In this document: positions 43,706 through 55,611 of the stretch, one piece after another
Position numbering within the stretch: the stretch's first letter is position 1
Layout: each line of letters opens with the position of its first letter
DNA from: Diaporthe sp. PMI_573
Lineage: Eukaryota > Ascomycota > Sordariomycetes > Diaporthales > Diaporthaceae
Direction: 5' to 3'
DNA length: 64,000 nucleotides
Assembly: GCA_021399435.1 (NCBI GenBank)
Contig: JAJTUP010000071.1
Location: forward strand, 124,001 to 188,000
Program-made: the position numbers and the translations under genes
Notes under the pieces: generated by a model
Told to the model about the DNA's origin: nothing
Databases searched by the model: none
Seen by the model: the letters and a program-made list of their open reading frames with translations, nothing else

Positions 43706-45453
43706 CTAACAGTCTTTCAAAAGCTCACCCAGGTACTCCCAACACTCCTGCTCATCCCATACTTTCAGCTTGTCGTCGAGAAGCTGGTCTATCTTGCGCT
43801 TCACGAAGTCTTCCATCTTCTCTCGCTCTGAACCTGAGAACAAGTGCAGCCTATCCTCGAATCCGCCGTGGATGTTCTGCCCAAAGAATCGCTGGTCGAT
43901 ATATTTCCAGAATAGGGGGTCAAATGCCCAGCTATTCCGAGCAGCATAGTTGATATAGTGTCTCCCGGTCTCCCAGTTCTTCTTAATCTGTTGTGATAGC
44001 TTCGGAAGGACTTTCGGCTTCTCATCAGTCAGGTCAAGTTCGTCGAGGTAGAAGCTCAGGGCCGAGGTCCCCACGTCGGCTGGCTCCTCTTGTGCCTGTT
44101 GTTCCATCTGTTCCTCCTCCATTTCCATAGCTTTCAGGAACAGTGGCACGTGCTTGTCGAATTCTTCCGAAAAAGCGTCAATACCTTTGTCCCATGACTC
44201 GATTTTCCCCAGAATTGTCCACCATGGCGGATCGTAGCTGAAAGAGGCGGGGGCAAAGTATGCAAATTCCCAGTCGATAACACCGACAACTTGGTTGTGC
44301 TCGTCCAACAGAACACTGCTTGGTCGCAGGTCATCGCACCACAATTTGAATGGTTGCTTTGCTTCATCTGGATCGAGAAACGCGCCGTCTTTGGAGAGCC
44401 TCCTAAAAAGCTGACGGGCCACATACTTGTCACGGCAGTCGTCGAAACTGTCCACCGCGCCATTGTGTTGGAAAGCGAGTTGAGCAAGATGCACTGGAGA
44501 TATTCTGGTCAGATATCGAATTGCTGAGGAAAGGCAAGATTGCAACCCCCAGATGGGCTGGCCCCAGACCAGTTGTCGGGGTGGTTCAATGTCAGGTGCT
44601 GCCGCCACCCGACAATGATTGAGAAATGGGCACCACGGCGGATTGAATCTTTACGCATAAAGGCATTCGCATACAAGGGGAAGTGCTACTCACTGTCTGA
44701 AAGCGCGGAGTAGTACTCCTTTGACGTTGCAATAGTTTTCGTCTCGGCAGGCAGTGCACATCGTGGATTGCCTCCACCCACCACCATTTCTGTCATGTTT
44801 TGTGTTATAGGCCTGCCATGCACTTGAAAAACCTGGGACCTTTTATCAAATGACGGTGACCCAATGCATGGCATCTCAAGAGTAGATAGCTGAAGTAGTA
44901 TGTTGGCCATTTGCCGGTACACCTGGAGCAAGGTTTCTTCAGAAACGCCGGGGCGTATTCCGTGCAGGTTAATATTCCAAGATGGTTCATTCGCAGGTAC
45001 CAGCAGGTCAGATACGGTTTTCTCGTGCTCTATGTAGTCCATGATGATGAATGGGCCTAACCCCGTCGGGTTGTCGGCGGCGTATCCCCAGTGGTAGATG
45101 TGCGGCACAGGGATCGTTGTCCTCGCCTCGATCATCTTCATCGTAGCTACTTCTGCGCGTATCTTCTCGTCGAAGAAAGCCGAGTCGCCGGGCACAGGTA
45201 CGTGTAGAATTGCTGATCCCTCCTCGAACTCGACACGCCAATTCGCATTGTATGCTCCGCGGATTGGATCGTGCAATTTGATAGGGTTTTGTTTGCCTCC
45301 TTTATAATGCAGTGTGACCAGCTGCACGATGGGGACGACAGTGTCTTCAGCGCATGCATCTTGCACCCAATTTTTGCGCATCTCTTCATAGTGATCGATG
45401 CTTTCCCAATCGGTGCACATCCCAACCTCCCGATCTCGATGTTCGTCGGCCAT
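43706..45453 (-). CDS. Aminoglycoside-phosphotransferase-like (APH family) kinase-fold protein
   Basis: Exons 44694-45453 and 43706-44493 encode 515 residues; the intron is 200 nt, long for this window, and its phase restores SDMHLAQL. The N-lobe has an ILHVPVPGDSAFFDEKIRAEVATM segment with an EKI/E-type glutamate and a PFIIMDYIE hinge. The catalytic loop reads WCDDLRPSSVLLD and the DFG-equivalent is GVIDWEFAYFAP. The Asp of the catalytic loop is kept, but the metal-binding Asn of HxDxxxxN is Ser here, so activity is uncertain. Fungal APH paralogues are numerous and mostly uncharacterised. An acidic Glu/Gln-rich insert lies around residue 350. Confidence 0.88.
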
Positions 45454-46042
45454 ATCGGTGACTATAACTCCCTGAATGAAGTTTATCCAAGAATAGTAAA
45501 ATATAGAATAATTGGTGATAAGGTGATGAGGCAGTAAGGCACTTGTCGGGTAAATGCAGCACGTCTCGAGCACACCAAAAGCAGCGCAGGAAGAAACAAA
45601 GGCAAGGTCACTGCAAGAATGGCAGAAAGACTGCCCTAAGACGGTACGCAAGACTTTGGAACATCAAAACCCAAATCACAAAGTGGTCGCTCACTTGCTG
45701 GACAAGATCATGTTGCTCGGTGGTATGCAAAGAGGAGACGATCCACATTTGGGCTATCTGTTCACCCACGGCTGAAATAATGCGACCGGATCAACTGTGC
45801 CGCCGGAGCGGTAAAAAAGACTTGTTGTTGTCATCGGTCTAGAGGTCATCACTCACTTGAGCTTCTGCATTTGTTCATTCTGTTATTTCAGCTTTCGTCA
45901 ATCATTTACTCTTTCACAACAATCTGCTGCAGTGAGTAACCTTTAGCTTTATGTTATAATCAACATCGTCAATTCATTCAACTATCACACCACTATTCTC
46001 TTCGAGGCTTGAATAGAAGTACAGGGGAGCTGTCATTCCCAA
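45454..46042. other. Intergenic region
   Basis: Upstream of the APH-like gene. A 73-codon open frame at 45554-45775 (plus) has no recognised domain and is not annotated as a gene. Confidence 0.45.
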
Positions 46043-47127
46043 TCAATGGTGGTCATGATTACAACCATACCCAAACGCAGCCCTGGCAAGCTTCGCCTTG
46101 CTCAATGGCCTGGGCGCCGGCAGGATGTCGCGGCCCATCAGGTCCGGCAGAGGCTTGCTCTCAGCTCTCTTGAATCCACCCCTCGCCTCGAGATCCCTCT
46201 TCTTAATGCTGGCGTCATAGATCAGGTTCAGCCAGTTCCCCAAGCGATAACCCCCCTTGGCGATCTGGAGCTCGATCGTGGGGATGACCGCTTCGTAATA
46301 CGTTGGGTAGAGGTCGCTCATGGCTGTCAGTGCTGCAGAGCCGTCGGGCATCACGACGCTACAGACGTAGGCGTTGGCATCGGTGGCCCAGGCCACCGCA
46401 GTGTCAAGGACTGAGCTGACGCTGTCCCCGGCGATCCAGCTTGCCGCCTGGGACTTGTAGGCGCCGGACTTGATCTCCGCAGTGAGGTTGGTCGCCCAGG
46501 TCTTGGCATACGACAGGCTGCTTCCGCCGACGAGCGTCTGTGGGAGGTACGTGTCCCAGTCGGAATGCAGGTTGTCCGTGTAACCCTGGTACTTGACGGA
46601 GACACCGTTGCCGCCCTTCTCGTAGGCCTCGTCGTGCAGAGGCTGCGTGATGTCACCGGTAAAGTGGACCAGGAACTTGAGGGCCTCGGCCACGTTCGCG
46701 GCGGAGAGGCGGCCGTCACCGACTCGCTGGGTGTAGTTGGCTATGGCGGAGACGGAGCAGCCTGTCGCGCCACAGTCCCTATCGTAGTCCACGTTGCAGT
46801 CACTGGGTGGGCTGTCCTCTGCGTCAATGAAGTGCAGAGGCGCAGACCATGCGCCGGCGGTCGTCGCGCGGTAGCTGTCGGCCCAGGAGGCGATGTTGGC
46901 CAGATACGAATCTGAAGTATCGCCGAGAACACCTTGAGCCCTGCAGTCATGATTGGTCAATTCATATGCTTGTGAGTAGTCGATGCTCAACTGAATTGGA
47001 CGTACCAGGACGCTACTTCATCAGTAACATAGTTCTGGGCGATGTAGGCGATCGTGGCGTGCCCAAGAGCGCCCCATGCCCTCACGCCCTGCAAGGCGGC
47101 GAGGGTGAGAAGTACGGTGGAGGTCAT
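46043..47127 (-). CDS. Secreted S1/P1-type nuclease
   Basis: Exons 47006-47127 and 46043-46940 encode 339 residues; the intron is GTACGT...TGCAG. The signal peptide MTSTVLLTLAALQGVRA is followed by a predicted mature N-terminus WGALGH, whose Trp backbone and His bind zinc in this family. Other zinc ligands are in PLHFIDAED, FLVHFTGDITQPLHDEA and DNLHSDWDTYLP. Cysteines in CNVDYDRDCGATGC fit the disulfides of the family. It cleaves single-stranded DNA and RNA and removes 3'-phosphates outside the cell. The C-terminal 60 residues (after YRLGNWLNLIYD) are a basic extension ending in NHDHH, probably removed or disordered. Confidence 0.95.
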
Positions 47128-47821
47128 CTTCTAGGCTACTGGACTGCAACTCGTGGACAGCGTCGGATCAAGCAGGCCAAGACGGGTACGGGTAGAACCG
47201 TGATGATTGCCGTGGTTGACGGACAGGTTGCATGTCTTGGCAGGGCAAGAAGGTTATATAGACACCTCCTGACAGCATTCTCATCACCGCAATTCTTATC
47301 GCATCTGTCACGGGTGAGATTGAGTGGACAGAAGCATCATGCCGGGGTGGATGCCAGTCACAGTCACCTACCCGATATGGACAGGTTATAGCAAGCACTT
47401 CCTTGTCCACGCGCCTTGTTATCCGCTAGTCAAGTGGGGATTCAGGAGGGGAGACGCCTGAAAATGGGGATTGCACAGATTACTGCGCAGCATAGATATT
47501 GGGGTTCAGCGAATGAACTGTCCACGTGCCGCTATTCGATAGGCATGCGACCTTGGACGGAGATTCCAGGGGCGGGATTCTGTGAGGATTGGACAAGCTT
47601 CACACATTGTACACTTTTGAGGATTTATGCATCGGTGTATGCTCATGACAGTTAGTTACAATCTTATCTTGGAGAGTGGTACCTGTGCTACGACGTACGC
47701 CCTAGCCGGCGTTAAGAGAGCAGCTTCGAGCGCTATTCACCTTCCGTATACTGCTAGTGCTGGAATATGTCCACGCGGCTGTCTGCCCCACTCTCCAGGA
47801 CTCTGGAGAGTATGAATGTCC
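47128..47821. other. Intergenic region
   Basis: Promoter of the nuclease gene and spacer; no gene is seen. Confidence 0.5.
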
Positions 47822-48260
47822 TTATGTTAGGAACTCCCAATTTGCGAATTCATCTGCAACCCGTGGCAAAAAGGTATAGTTAGATACCGGGAGCATGCCG
47901 TACATTCTGCCCTTTTCTTCTTGTGGTGTGAAATGCGATTCAAGCCACTGTTTCCTACCCAGGTGGAATCCCCAGAATGGAGGATCGGTGGGATAATGCC
48001 CAAGGGCCGACATCAATGGAGGATATGGCTAGATACCGTATAATCTGATTGCTTCAAGAACATGCTTCACCATTTCAACCGAAAATTCGACAACGGCGCT
48101 GTGTATAGGCGTCGATCCCGTAATACTCCTCCAGCGAAGTGTATCAGCTCGAGTATCGACCAGCATATCAAAAGCCTCCCGAGCACCACCGCAGGCAGAG
48201 GAATGTAATAATGAGTTTCTATACTTATTCACTCCCCTCAGGTCTGCTCCCTAGACTGAT
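47822..48260 (-). pseudogene. Ankyrin-repeat gene remnant with in-frame TAG
   Basis: The minus frame reads as ankyrin repeats (GADLRGVNKYRNSLLHSS, then GSTPIHSAVVEFSVEMVKHV), hits TAG at 48029-48031, and continues in the same frame as PYPPLMSALGHYPTDPPFW to the stop at 47822. The TAG would be CAG before a C-to-T change. A further upstream TAG lies close to 48255. No start codon region is left. Confidence 0.55.
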
Positions 48261-49253
48261 TCTGTCCTGGAATACGCCCGTGCTCTGATGGCGATGCCTC
48301 AGTAGATGGCATTCTCATGTGCCTTCCGTTGTGTCAATGAGATCAAGATGAATGCCCATTGCGGGTCTCAGGTCTACTACAGATGCCAGTGTGGCGACAT
48401 ACCCCATACCTCGACATGCGTCCAGATAGGGGTAGTCTGTACAGCACGAGGACGCCGAGCTGTGAGCCCAAGCTGAAGGAATCCGGGAATTCCAACTAAT
48501 CATCCGCAGTTCGTGGATGCAAGTCAGATCATGTGCAGGAAACAGATCAGGCTGAGTTGATAATGTGGTGGCCAAGGAAACCTTGAGGGAACTTTGGTAG
48601 TGATACTGGTGAGACGGCAAAGAAAAGGTTTCGCTCCTGTTCATGCAGCATCATATATAACTATCACTTCATTGCCATCAAGCGGCGCTCGCTTACTTCA
48701 TAAATGAATGTGGCATTCTGCAAGCCTGCACATGCAAGATGTGTCCGCCCCAATCCAGGTCATTTCCAGCGTCACTATGCTCATCTGAAGTACCTAGTCT
48801 CTTGACAGCTCTTTACTTCGGTTGAAAACACGTGGGCTCGAGTTCGTCGATTCACTATTCACATTGTGCCCTGGTAATTCACAGTGAGCTTGTGCTCTCG
48901 TCCGCGCAAGTCAAAATATTCGCATCACTGCGCCACTAAACTCCGCATTTGGGAACAGTAGCAAGTGTTTATCACTACAACGTCGGTGGAATAGTTAAAT
49001 GCAAACGTCAGGATTCAATACAAGGTTGTGGCTGAGACGAGAACTCTTCAACCAATATGCTCCCAGGTTTACTCCCAACAAGTTCCCTCCTGCACCACAA
49101 TTGCAACCATGGTCTTAGCTCGCCTTGCTCTATCAAGTTACCAGGTTATATAACCGCGCAGTCATATGGCCAAACCTCGTGAAGTGCCAGTAAAGATTAC
49201 TGTGGAAAGCGATTTTAGTTGTGAATTATTCGAATTGTTTTGTCTCTATGCGT
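48261..49253. other. Intergenic region of about 1 kb
   Basis: May hold more decayed ankyrin-gene sequence around 48315-48644 (minus), which is only weakly protein-like. Otherwise nothing is recognised. Confidence 0.4.
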
Positions 49254-49858
49254 TTATGCCTGGAGACTACAGCAGTCCAAAATGCGAGCAACCTTGATCA
49301 TGTGAGCTTGTGTTTCAACGTTTCGAGGTCCCGAGGTGGAGGAGGGATAGGTCCGACCACAACGAAAAGCTGCAATACTCACATTAAAGTGATGGCAATC
49401 AGGACAGCCAGCCAACTCAAGCCACAATATGTGTTCCGACAATACGCTGAGATTCCCATGAACGTGATTATAACAACCACGAACCAGAAAAGGATTTCCA
49501 TGGTGTTCAAAATCTGGTACGCCTTGAGACTTTGCCAGCGTTTGAACTTCGTTATGTGAGTTGTGGTGAGTTGATAAGAGAGCACCACCAGTGTTTTGAT
49601 ACCCTATCATCATCCCATCAGTCGTTGCCGATACAGGGAAGTACGAAGGGTCCGACCAACCATAACTATCCCGAGTGTATCGGATCTTGTTACAGGCATA
49701 CCACTCGGCTTGACGGAGATACGTGCTCCAGTCAGGCTGATCATGATCACTACCAGTAACAACTGTATGAAGTGCACCTTTGTCATGAAAGACGGATTGA
49801 AGACAGGACTGTGCAAAAAGTCTGAAACTGCGCGAAAACAACTGCGTATGCGATCCAT
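49254..49858 (-). CDS. Small four-helix membrane protein, MARVEL-like
   Basis: Exons 49661-49858, 49383-49603 and 49254-49266 encode 143 residues; the introns are GTTGGT...GATAG and GTGAGT...TGTAG. Hydrophobic helices are VHFIQLLLVVIMISLTG, LGIVMVGIKTLVVLSY, ILNTMEILFWFVVVIITF and a final CGLSWLAVLIAITL. The layout, with the conserved pattern RWQSLKAYQILNTMEILFW, matches small fungal tetraspan proteins of the MARVEL-like class. Function is unknown. The last exon is very short (13 nt), so its exact end is uncertain. A longer ORF in another frame over the same DNA is a shadow. Confidence 0.72.
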
Positions 49859-50427
49859 GATGTCGTCGATTAGTGAATGTTCAATTGAATTTGTCCCGGG
49901 CCTTGCTGTTTCTGAGGGTTTTCCAACAAAGGTTTATCGTAATGATGGATGAGAACAACTCAATCATTTGAGGCAGCAAAGACGATTAAAATAGGTATCG
50001 CATCAACTGTGGTCAATACAAGCCATTATACAATGGTGTTCTCACTTTTTCAGAGGCTGGGAGCTGCGAGCCGCTGTTACGAGTTGGTACGAAAAGCTGG
50101 GGCCACCAAATCGCGGACCACTCACAATCGAGACGATACGAACCAGATACGGGTTCACCGAGCGGCTGTGCTAATATTGATCCAAATTCGTTAAAGGGGA
50201 ACCCCCACCCGCCAATCACAAACGTGCAAATACGCAGAATGCAAAACGCACAGCTAAGCCATGCTTGCGTATGCGCCTCCAGGGTCTAGTGTATTTCAGC
50301 TACCACACTCTTGCCAGTGGATAAGTACTCAGGCTTTTAGCCCTGTATCGTATTCTTTGAGAAACGATCTCAAGCCAACGAAGTCTTGTCAGAGTCTGCG
50401 TGACCGTTGCTCAAGCCGGCCAAAATC
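49859..50427. other. Divergent promoter region
   Basis: Lies between the membrane-protein gene (minus) and the sterol glucosyltransferase gene (plus). No gene is seen. Confidence 0.5.
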
Positions 50428-53332
50428 ATGGACACTCACGAATCAACAGGGGGAGCACACGACGACCCGCCGCCTTCTTACCTTTATGCCGTCGAGCAGG
50501 AACATCAGAATGGCGAATCTTCCTCAGGTATGGTCTGCTCATGCACGCCAGTCATAACATGCTCTGACGACGATATCAGATGGTAGAGTCAACATTGATC
50601 CAGGTTCACGCCTCTTCAAGTCCCTGTCCTTGTTCGTGCCGGACTGGAAATACACCGAAGCACCTGACGCTTCCCAGCCGACCGCTTCAGGTCTGGAAGC
50701 ACCACCAGCCTATAGTACGCTTGATCCAAAGGGAAAATCAGTGGAAGCAGATGAAGGGTGGTCTTTGCCCTTGAACATCGTGATACAGGTTGTTGGCAGC
50801 CGCGGCGATGTACAGCCTTTCATCGCGCTTGGAAACGAGCTTCAAAGATACGGCCACCGCGTTCGAATTGCGACACATAATGTGTTCGAGTCCTTCGTGA
50901 CTGGCTCTGATCTTGAGTTCTACCCAATTGGAGGAGATCCCGCTGAGTTGATGGCTTACATGGTCAGTCATCCTTCACTCCAGGGCCGCAGAACACGAAG
51001 AGGGAATTAGACTTTTTGCTCATTTTGCCATCACAGGTCAAAAACCCGGGTCTCCTCCCAGGAATGAAGACTCTTCTCTCTGGTCAAATTCAGACAAAGC
51101 GGGATATGATTGCCCAAATTCTCGACGGCTGCTGGAAGTCATGCATAGAACCTGATAGGAAAAGCGGGAGGCCTTTCGTTGCAGACGCGATTATTGCTAA
51201 CCCACCGAGCTTTGCTCATATCCACTGCGCCCAGGCGCTGGGTATCCCCGTTCATCTCATGTTTACGATGCCATGGTCCAGTACGAGATTCTTCCGTCAT
51301 CCTCTGGCCAATATCAGAGAACCACAGCAGATCACTGAGGCGACGCGACAGACTCTGAATTGGGTGTCATTCGCGTTCGTCGAGTGGATGACCTGGCAAG
51401 GGTTGGTTTTGAAATGTTCTCAAATTTGAGTGTCGCTTCTGCTAACATCGTCATACCTAGTATCGGAGACCTTATCAATGATTGGCGACGCACCCTTGAT
51501 CTCGAACCGGTACCATTCACAGAAGGCCCGCTGCTTGCCGAGAATCTTTGTATTCCGACAACTTACTGCTGGTCGCCAGCATTGATACCTAAGCCTATGG
51601 ATTGGCCAGAATTCATAGGTTCGTCCAAAAACTCACGTATGCCATCCACTTCAAGTTTTCGAGACTAAGACTCGAACAGATGTCTGCGGATTCTTCTTCC
51701 GCGAGGAGCCGCAATATTCCCCTCCAACTGAGATCGCGAGCTTTCTGAAAGGAGGGCCGGCTCCGATTTACGTCGGATTCGGCAGCATTGTCATCGACAA
51801 TCCAGAAAGGCTGACCGAAATGATCCTTGAGGCGGCGAGCACGATTGGCGCACGACTAATAGTGTCCCGGGGCTGGAGCAAATTAGGGAGCTCTCGAGAA
51901 AGCAACGATCGTGTATTATTCATCGACGACTGCCCCCATGAGTGGCTCTTCAAACACGTTGCCGCAGTGGTTCACCATGGTGGCGCAGGCACTGCGGCAT
52001 GCGGCCTTCGCTTCGCCCGGCCGACCTTTGTGGTGCCGTTCTTTGGAGAGTAAGTGTGTCGCGGAATATGTTGGGTTTCAAACTGCTAATGTTTCCCGTC
52101 TGTGTAGTCAGTTCTTCTGGGGAGAAATGGTCGCTCGTGCGGGCGCAGGACCAAAGGGTATCCCGCATAAAGACCTGAACGTGAAGAACATCACCGACGC
52201 ATTGAGGTATTGCATGTCTCCAGAGGCATCAGAAGCAGCTCTCGCAATTTCTGAAAAGATGAAGGGTGATTCTGGTGTGAAGGCGGCTGTGCGCAGCTTC
52301 CACAAGCACCTCCCAACGCAGGGGATGCGGTGTCAGCTTGCCGAGGATAAGGTGGCCATGTGGACTTACCACCGCCAAGGCAAGCAAATAATCCTGTCAG
52401 AATTTGCTGCAGATATACTTGTACGTCGTTCGATGATCGATAAGAAGAAGTTGAAACGGTACGTACCCATTCTCCCGGACCACCGTTACTCAAATGCAAG
52501 CCACGCGCCACTAACAAAGCGAAGGCACGTACCAAACTCCATCCTCATCGAGAACTCTCGCTGGGACCCGGTCACTGGAACAACTGCGGCCCTCGTTGGA
52601 GCATATGCGGGCATGGCCGGCGCGGCCGCAGACATCGTCGCCAAGCCCGTGGCAGCATTGCGAGCCCCAAAGCCAAAGGCTTTGGAACTGGACTCAGTGC
52701 CTGCGGAGCGGGGCTCATCATCAACATCTTCAACTTCGGAACGAGACGCTCAGATCAACCTTCCTCAAAGCAATGACCAACGAGGCTCCGGCCGTGGTTG
52801 CATGTCTACAAGCAGTGCAGTAGCCCTTGGTGTAGCTTCAGGAGTAGGATCATTTTTTCACAATTTCGCCAAGGGGAATCTGATCGACATGCCCCTCGCC
52901 TTCACCGAAGGGATGCGTAATGCACCACGGCTATATGGTGGCAAAGTGATCAACCACGAGCCCGTTACCGGCTGGAAATCCGGCTTCGCGGTCTCGGGAA
53001 AGAACCTTGGGAAGGGCATAGGGCAGGGAATTTTCGGCATAGTACAAGAGCCAGTGCGGGGTGCGCAACAAGGCGGCTCGCTGGGTGCTATCAAGGGAGT
53101 GGGAAGAGGGCTCCTTGGCCTTGGCACTGGAGTGTCGTCCGCAGCTATGGGCATCGTTGCATACCCGGGGTGGGGCATATATCAGAGCATACAACGCTCC
53201 CTGCACACCAAAACGCGGGACCGAATTGTGGCTGCCCGTACGGAGGAAGCCAAGCATACACTGGGCCACACGAAGGATCCAGACGCGGAACGACGTGTCT
53301 TGGAACGGTTTGATGCTATTCTCAAGGCGTGA
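50428..53332 (+). CDS. UDP-glucose:sterol glucosyltransferase-like protein (GT1/GT28 N-terminal domain type)
   Basis: Exons 50428-50527, 50580-50962, 51037-51401, 51461-51618, 51680-52049, 52108-52458 and 52525-53332 encode 844 residues with all phases agreeing. After a disordered N-terminus of about 110 residues comes the donor/acceptor domain start ([20 protein letters not shown]), then [32 protein letters not shown], and the UDP-sugar motif [12 protein letters not shown] with [16 protein letters not shown]. The last 300 residues form a Gly-rich amphipathic extension ([20 protein letters not shown]) resembling C-terminal regions of ATG2/VPS13-like lipid-binding proteins. No PH/GRAM domains are present, unlike ATG26. 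It probably glucosylates sterols at membranes. The last intron (52459-52524) is a multiple of three and could be retained. Confidence 0.93.
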
Positions 53333-53679
53333 AGGTGAGAATGCCTTACTTCATGCATTAATATAGTGACATCGGAAAACCTGAGGGAATTGATACTTGA
53401 CAAGCGGCAAGAACTTGAGATTTCGGCTTCAACAGATACTAAAGAATCTGATACGAGCGAGCAAGATGATATAAAGAATAGGAAAACCTGTTTGTACGTA
53501 AGAGACAATACACCACGGAGGGTCAGGACAGCGGGCATCACACCGTCAGCTCTTCAGAGCTTTCTCTTCATGTTAGACCATTAGACCCAAAAAAACGGTA
53601 ATACAAGCCATACCTCGATAGTTATTTCATTATCTCTCAAATTGGATGACTGTGTAGAGTAAAGAAACTGTCTTTCAAA
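53333..53679. other. Spacer between convergent genes
   Basis: 3' flanks of the glucosyltransferase and FAD oxidoreductase genes; no gene is seen. Confidence 0.55.
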
Positions 53680-55611
53680 TCATATGTCGAAGCCTCCAGC
53701 CAAATTCATCACACCATCTGGGTCGACGCTGGCCTTGATCGACCGCAGCCTGGCTGCATTAGTAGACCCATACAGCTCTTCTGCTGTGGTTCCGGCAATA
53801 GCATAATTGGGGTACACGGCAGAAGAAGCATCGAATATGCCCTCCCTAATTGCGACTTCTCTGAGTTCAGAGATAGCGTTCACCATTGCGTCATTCCAAT
53901 ACTGATCGTCTGACGAGAAGCCCCATGAGAAATAAAGATTAAGCTGTAAAAGGGTCAATTGACTTTCCCGGGATTCAGAGTCCGAAAAGCTTACCGGATA
54001 TGGAGAGTCATTATGTGGATATGCACTCTCCGTGGCATGCGCCCCGTACTTGAGAAACGGCTCGATATCGTAACTCAGTATCAAAGCACCATGGCCTTGA
54101 GAAATCAGCGACTGTAACCGATCAGCTTAGACAGTTCACATGACCCGTTGTTTATTTGACTAACCGATGCCTGATTCTTCACAGCAGCCAGAAAGGCTGG
54201 TGTTGTCTTTGTCGTTGGCAGACTATTGAAGGTTCCACGGGGATTCGATGAGAGAGAAGAATCAACAGTTGACACGAAACTTGAGAACGGCTGAGCTCTA
54301 ACAAGACTGATTGTATGGTCGACTCCGTCAAACATTTCGAAGGATGTTCCCGCATCCGGTCCATCGTAAAAGAAGAGCACCAGTGCGGCAAGGCCGACAG
54401 GCGTTGCATTGATGGTGGTGATAATCTGAGCTTTGGGATCAGTGTTGACATCAGAGAAGATCTGGGTCGCATTCAAAACCGCATCAACCTGGTCTGATGT
54501 GTAGATGGTCACTCCAGCCTGTAGGAGAAGTTATCAGCCAACAGCAGCGGTCCAGAGCTGTGGGGAATTGGGGAGCGTACGTAGACTTCATCAGTCTGTG
54601 GATGAGTGCGAAAAACTGCAGATGTGACCACGGCAAACCGATTTAGACCGCCCTTGAGTGCGAAGAACAGGTCTGGGTTGTAATCTGCGGATGCGCTCGA
54701 AATCGTGCCGTTCTAAATACAACAGTCAGTTTGAACCCTTAGAAGTATATCCCGCTTGCTAGCGAGCCATGGGGAGGACTCACAGGTAGGACGACATTGA
54801 ACTGTTCAACAGTGTCGCTGGTAAGACCGTACTGATTTGTCTTCCTGGCGGATCGGTTAGCAGAATTCTCTAGAGTAGACGTAGACCATTTGTGATTTAC
54901 CAAGAGTATCCCCCACCGAGGGTGAATCCACCAACCCCAGGACCTTTCACTCGGCCACCAACCACATTGACACCCGTCCCGTCAAGCTTGTCGTACACGT
55001 CAGCCCACCCGTTTCCCGTGCCGATTTCGACCGTAGTTTTGTCGGCAGACAGAACGACTTGGTTCATCCGTTTCATGGCGATATGAACCCCAGTCGTGCT
55101 CGAGAAACCTTTGTTTGACGCATGACCCGCGCTATATATAGCGAACGGTGCCCCGTAATTCCCAATGGCGGTCATCTGCAAGCCCATTGCCTAGATGTTA
55201 GTCGTGCTGTTGCCTGATGCACTGGAGGCCGACTTCTTACGGCGATTGATAGGTCGGCCGGGGAGCCAACTTCGACAACACATGTCGGTGTCTCGCTGTT
55301 GGAAACAAAGAACCAATGGTGGGTATCTTCCGTGAGGCTCAGCTCGACTGGAATTGCTATTAGTCCCCAAGGTCACAAGTGAAGCCACGAATGATGACCC
55401 GCAGGCCCGCACTGAGCCGCGGCAAGCACTTACCCACACCGTCAATCACCTCGCTGGCACTGGAGATTTGAGATTTGATCTCTGCACATGCTTTGCTGGC
55501 ATCATGGGCTGTTCCAATATCCTTAGGCTGATGTGCAGGCTTTGGATGATGCCAAAATCCCAAGACTGTTGCCGAGATTGCAAAGGACAAGGGGAGTAGT
55601 GTAGTCCGCAT
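53680..55611 (-). CDS. Secreted FAD-linked oxidoreductase (BBE/VAO type)
   Basis: Eight exons (55434-55611, 55241-55347, 54901-55190, 54784-54844, 54581-54712, 54165-54518, 53995-54111, 53680-53943) encode 500 residues with consistent phases. A signal peptide MRTTLLPLSFAISATVLG is followed by the FAD-binding PCMH fold: CVVEVGSPADLSIA, the SAGHAS segment whose His is placed to bind FAD covalently, and VGGFTLGGGYSWKTNQYGL. The C-terminus carries the berberine-bridge-like end: YPNYAIAGTTAEELYG. Such enzymes oxidise alcohols, sugars or secondary metabolites with oxygen as acceptor. The substrate is unknown. No biosynthetic cluster is visible next to it. Confidence 0.92.

Noticed and set aside
45554..45775. 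73-codon hydrophilic open frame (plus)
   Set aside because: Short, without recognisable motif or splice partners; not enough support to call a gene.
49254..49841. 195-codon open frame (minus)
   Set aside because: It overlaps the small membrane-protein gene in a different frame and crosses its two introns; the membrane-protein reading has coherent helices and splice sites.
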